Shown here: piece after piece, positions 5,237-5,475 of the stretch
Layout: every line of letters begins with the position of its first letter
Numbering within the stretch: position 1 is the first letter of the stretch
Source of the DNA: an uncultured Treponema sp.
GTDB taxonomy: Bacteria > Spirochaetota > Spirochaetia > Treponematales > Treponemataceae
DNA length: 5,475 nt
Reading direction: 5' to 3'
NCBI GenBank assembly: GCA_938045195.1
Contig: CALINC010000006.1
Coordinates: 1-5,475, forward strand
Notes under the pieces: generated by a model
The model's database searches: none
Seen by the model: the letters and a program-made list of their open reading frames with translations, nothing else
Told to the model about the DNA's origin: nothing
Made by a program: the position numbers and the translations under genes

Positions 5237-5475
5237 AGGGCTGTCCATGAAGTTTTGTTTTATTACCGATTGTATAGCCCTGACTTCCCACGGAGCTGTA
5301 GTATTTTTTCTTTTTTTAATCATTTTGACGGATAAACTCTGGTTTATTCCCCCTTATGCCGCTTCCTTTTCCTGTTCTTTCCTTATAAGGTTCTTAATGT
5401 TATACCCCATCAATAACAGACCGATCTCTACCCCTACTTTTTCTCTTCCACGCACATGAAATCTCCGGAAGTGCT
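5237..5475 (-). mobile_element. 3' end of an IS1182-like insertion sequence (partial)
   Basis: The element is cut by the right edge. It includes the C-terminus of a transposase and about 115 bp of noncoding 3' sequence. The left end is placed at AGGGCTGTCC (5237-5246), resembling the GGGCTGTC-type ends common on IS5/IS1182-related elements. AGGGCTGT (5237-5244) can pair with ATAGCCCT (5274-5281) as an 8-bp stem with one G-U pair. The exact boundary and any target duplication cannot be confirmed because the other end is outside the window. Confidence 0.6.
5354..5475 (-). CDS. Transposase C-terminus, IS1182-like DDE family (partial)
   Basis: The last 39 codons plus TAA (stop at 5356-5354) of a minus-strand gene entering from the right. 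The peptide starts HFRRFHVRGREKVGVEIG and continues LLLMGYNIKNLIRK before a charged end. This matches the typical close of DDE transposases of the IS1182 type, where a conserved RG-EKV segment is followed by a hydrophobic helix ending in YN-K-L. The catalytic residues lie beyond the edge, so it is unknown whether the gene is intact. The overlapping plus-strand frame from 5247 is not considered real. Confidence 0.8.
   Translation of the reverse strand, partial: HFRRFHVRGREKVGVEIGLLLMGYNIKNLIRKEQEKEAA

Noticed and set aside
5108..5323. Minus-strand 71-codon frame across the IS end and LysM coding sequence
   Set aside because: It overlaps the certain LysM domain on the opposite strand and the noncoding IS terminus; the composition is not protein-like.
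5247..5459. Plus-strand 70-codon frame with a fair Shine-Dalgarno sequence (GAGGG six bases before ATG)
   Set aside because: It runs opposite to the clear transposase C-terminus, its apparent ribosome site is the IS end, and the product has no recognisable features.

Overview
The window looks like a stretch of a Treponema-type spirochaete chromosome (T. denticola group or a close relative). This rests on the AT-rich, Lys/Glu-rich coding style, the protein families and their layout; it is inferred from the sequence alone, without a database search.

Layout. The left edge (1-50) holds palindromic sequence of unclear identity. It is followed by a strong rho-independent terminator (54-92) and a second AU-rich hairpin (103-126). 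Then come three genes on the minus strand, transcribed right to left and probably as one operon: a secreted HEAT-repeat protein (3963-2479), the recombination mediator recO (2478-1693, start codon directly abutting the preceding stop) and a malic enzyme (1633-137), ending at the terminator. A 169-bp divergent control region (3964-4132) separates this operon from a plus-strand gene (4133-5224). That gene has two overlapping sigma70-type promoters, a 12-bp perfect palindrome and a very good ribosome binding site.

The plus-strand gene is the most interesting item. It encodes a 363-residue protein with, in order, an N-terminal domain resembling the peptide-binding beta-sandwich of Hsp70/DnaK without any ATPase domain, one transmembrane helix, a TolA-like Ala/Glu/Lys helix built from near-identical 72-bp tandem repeats, and a C-terminal LysM peptidoglycan-binding domain. 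The architecture suggests a protein linking a cytoplasmic client to the cell wall.

From about 5237 to the right edge lies the 3' end of an insertion sequence, with the last 39 codons of a minus-strand IS1182-like DDE transposase. It begins only about 12 bp after the LysM gene's stop codon. Apart from the operon, there is no obvious metabolic link among the genes. The HEAT protein and the divergent LysM protein are both predicted envelope proteins sharing one regulatory region, which is the most plausible functional pairing.
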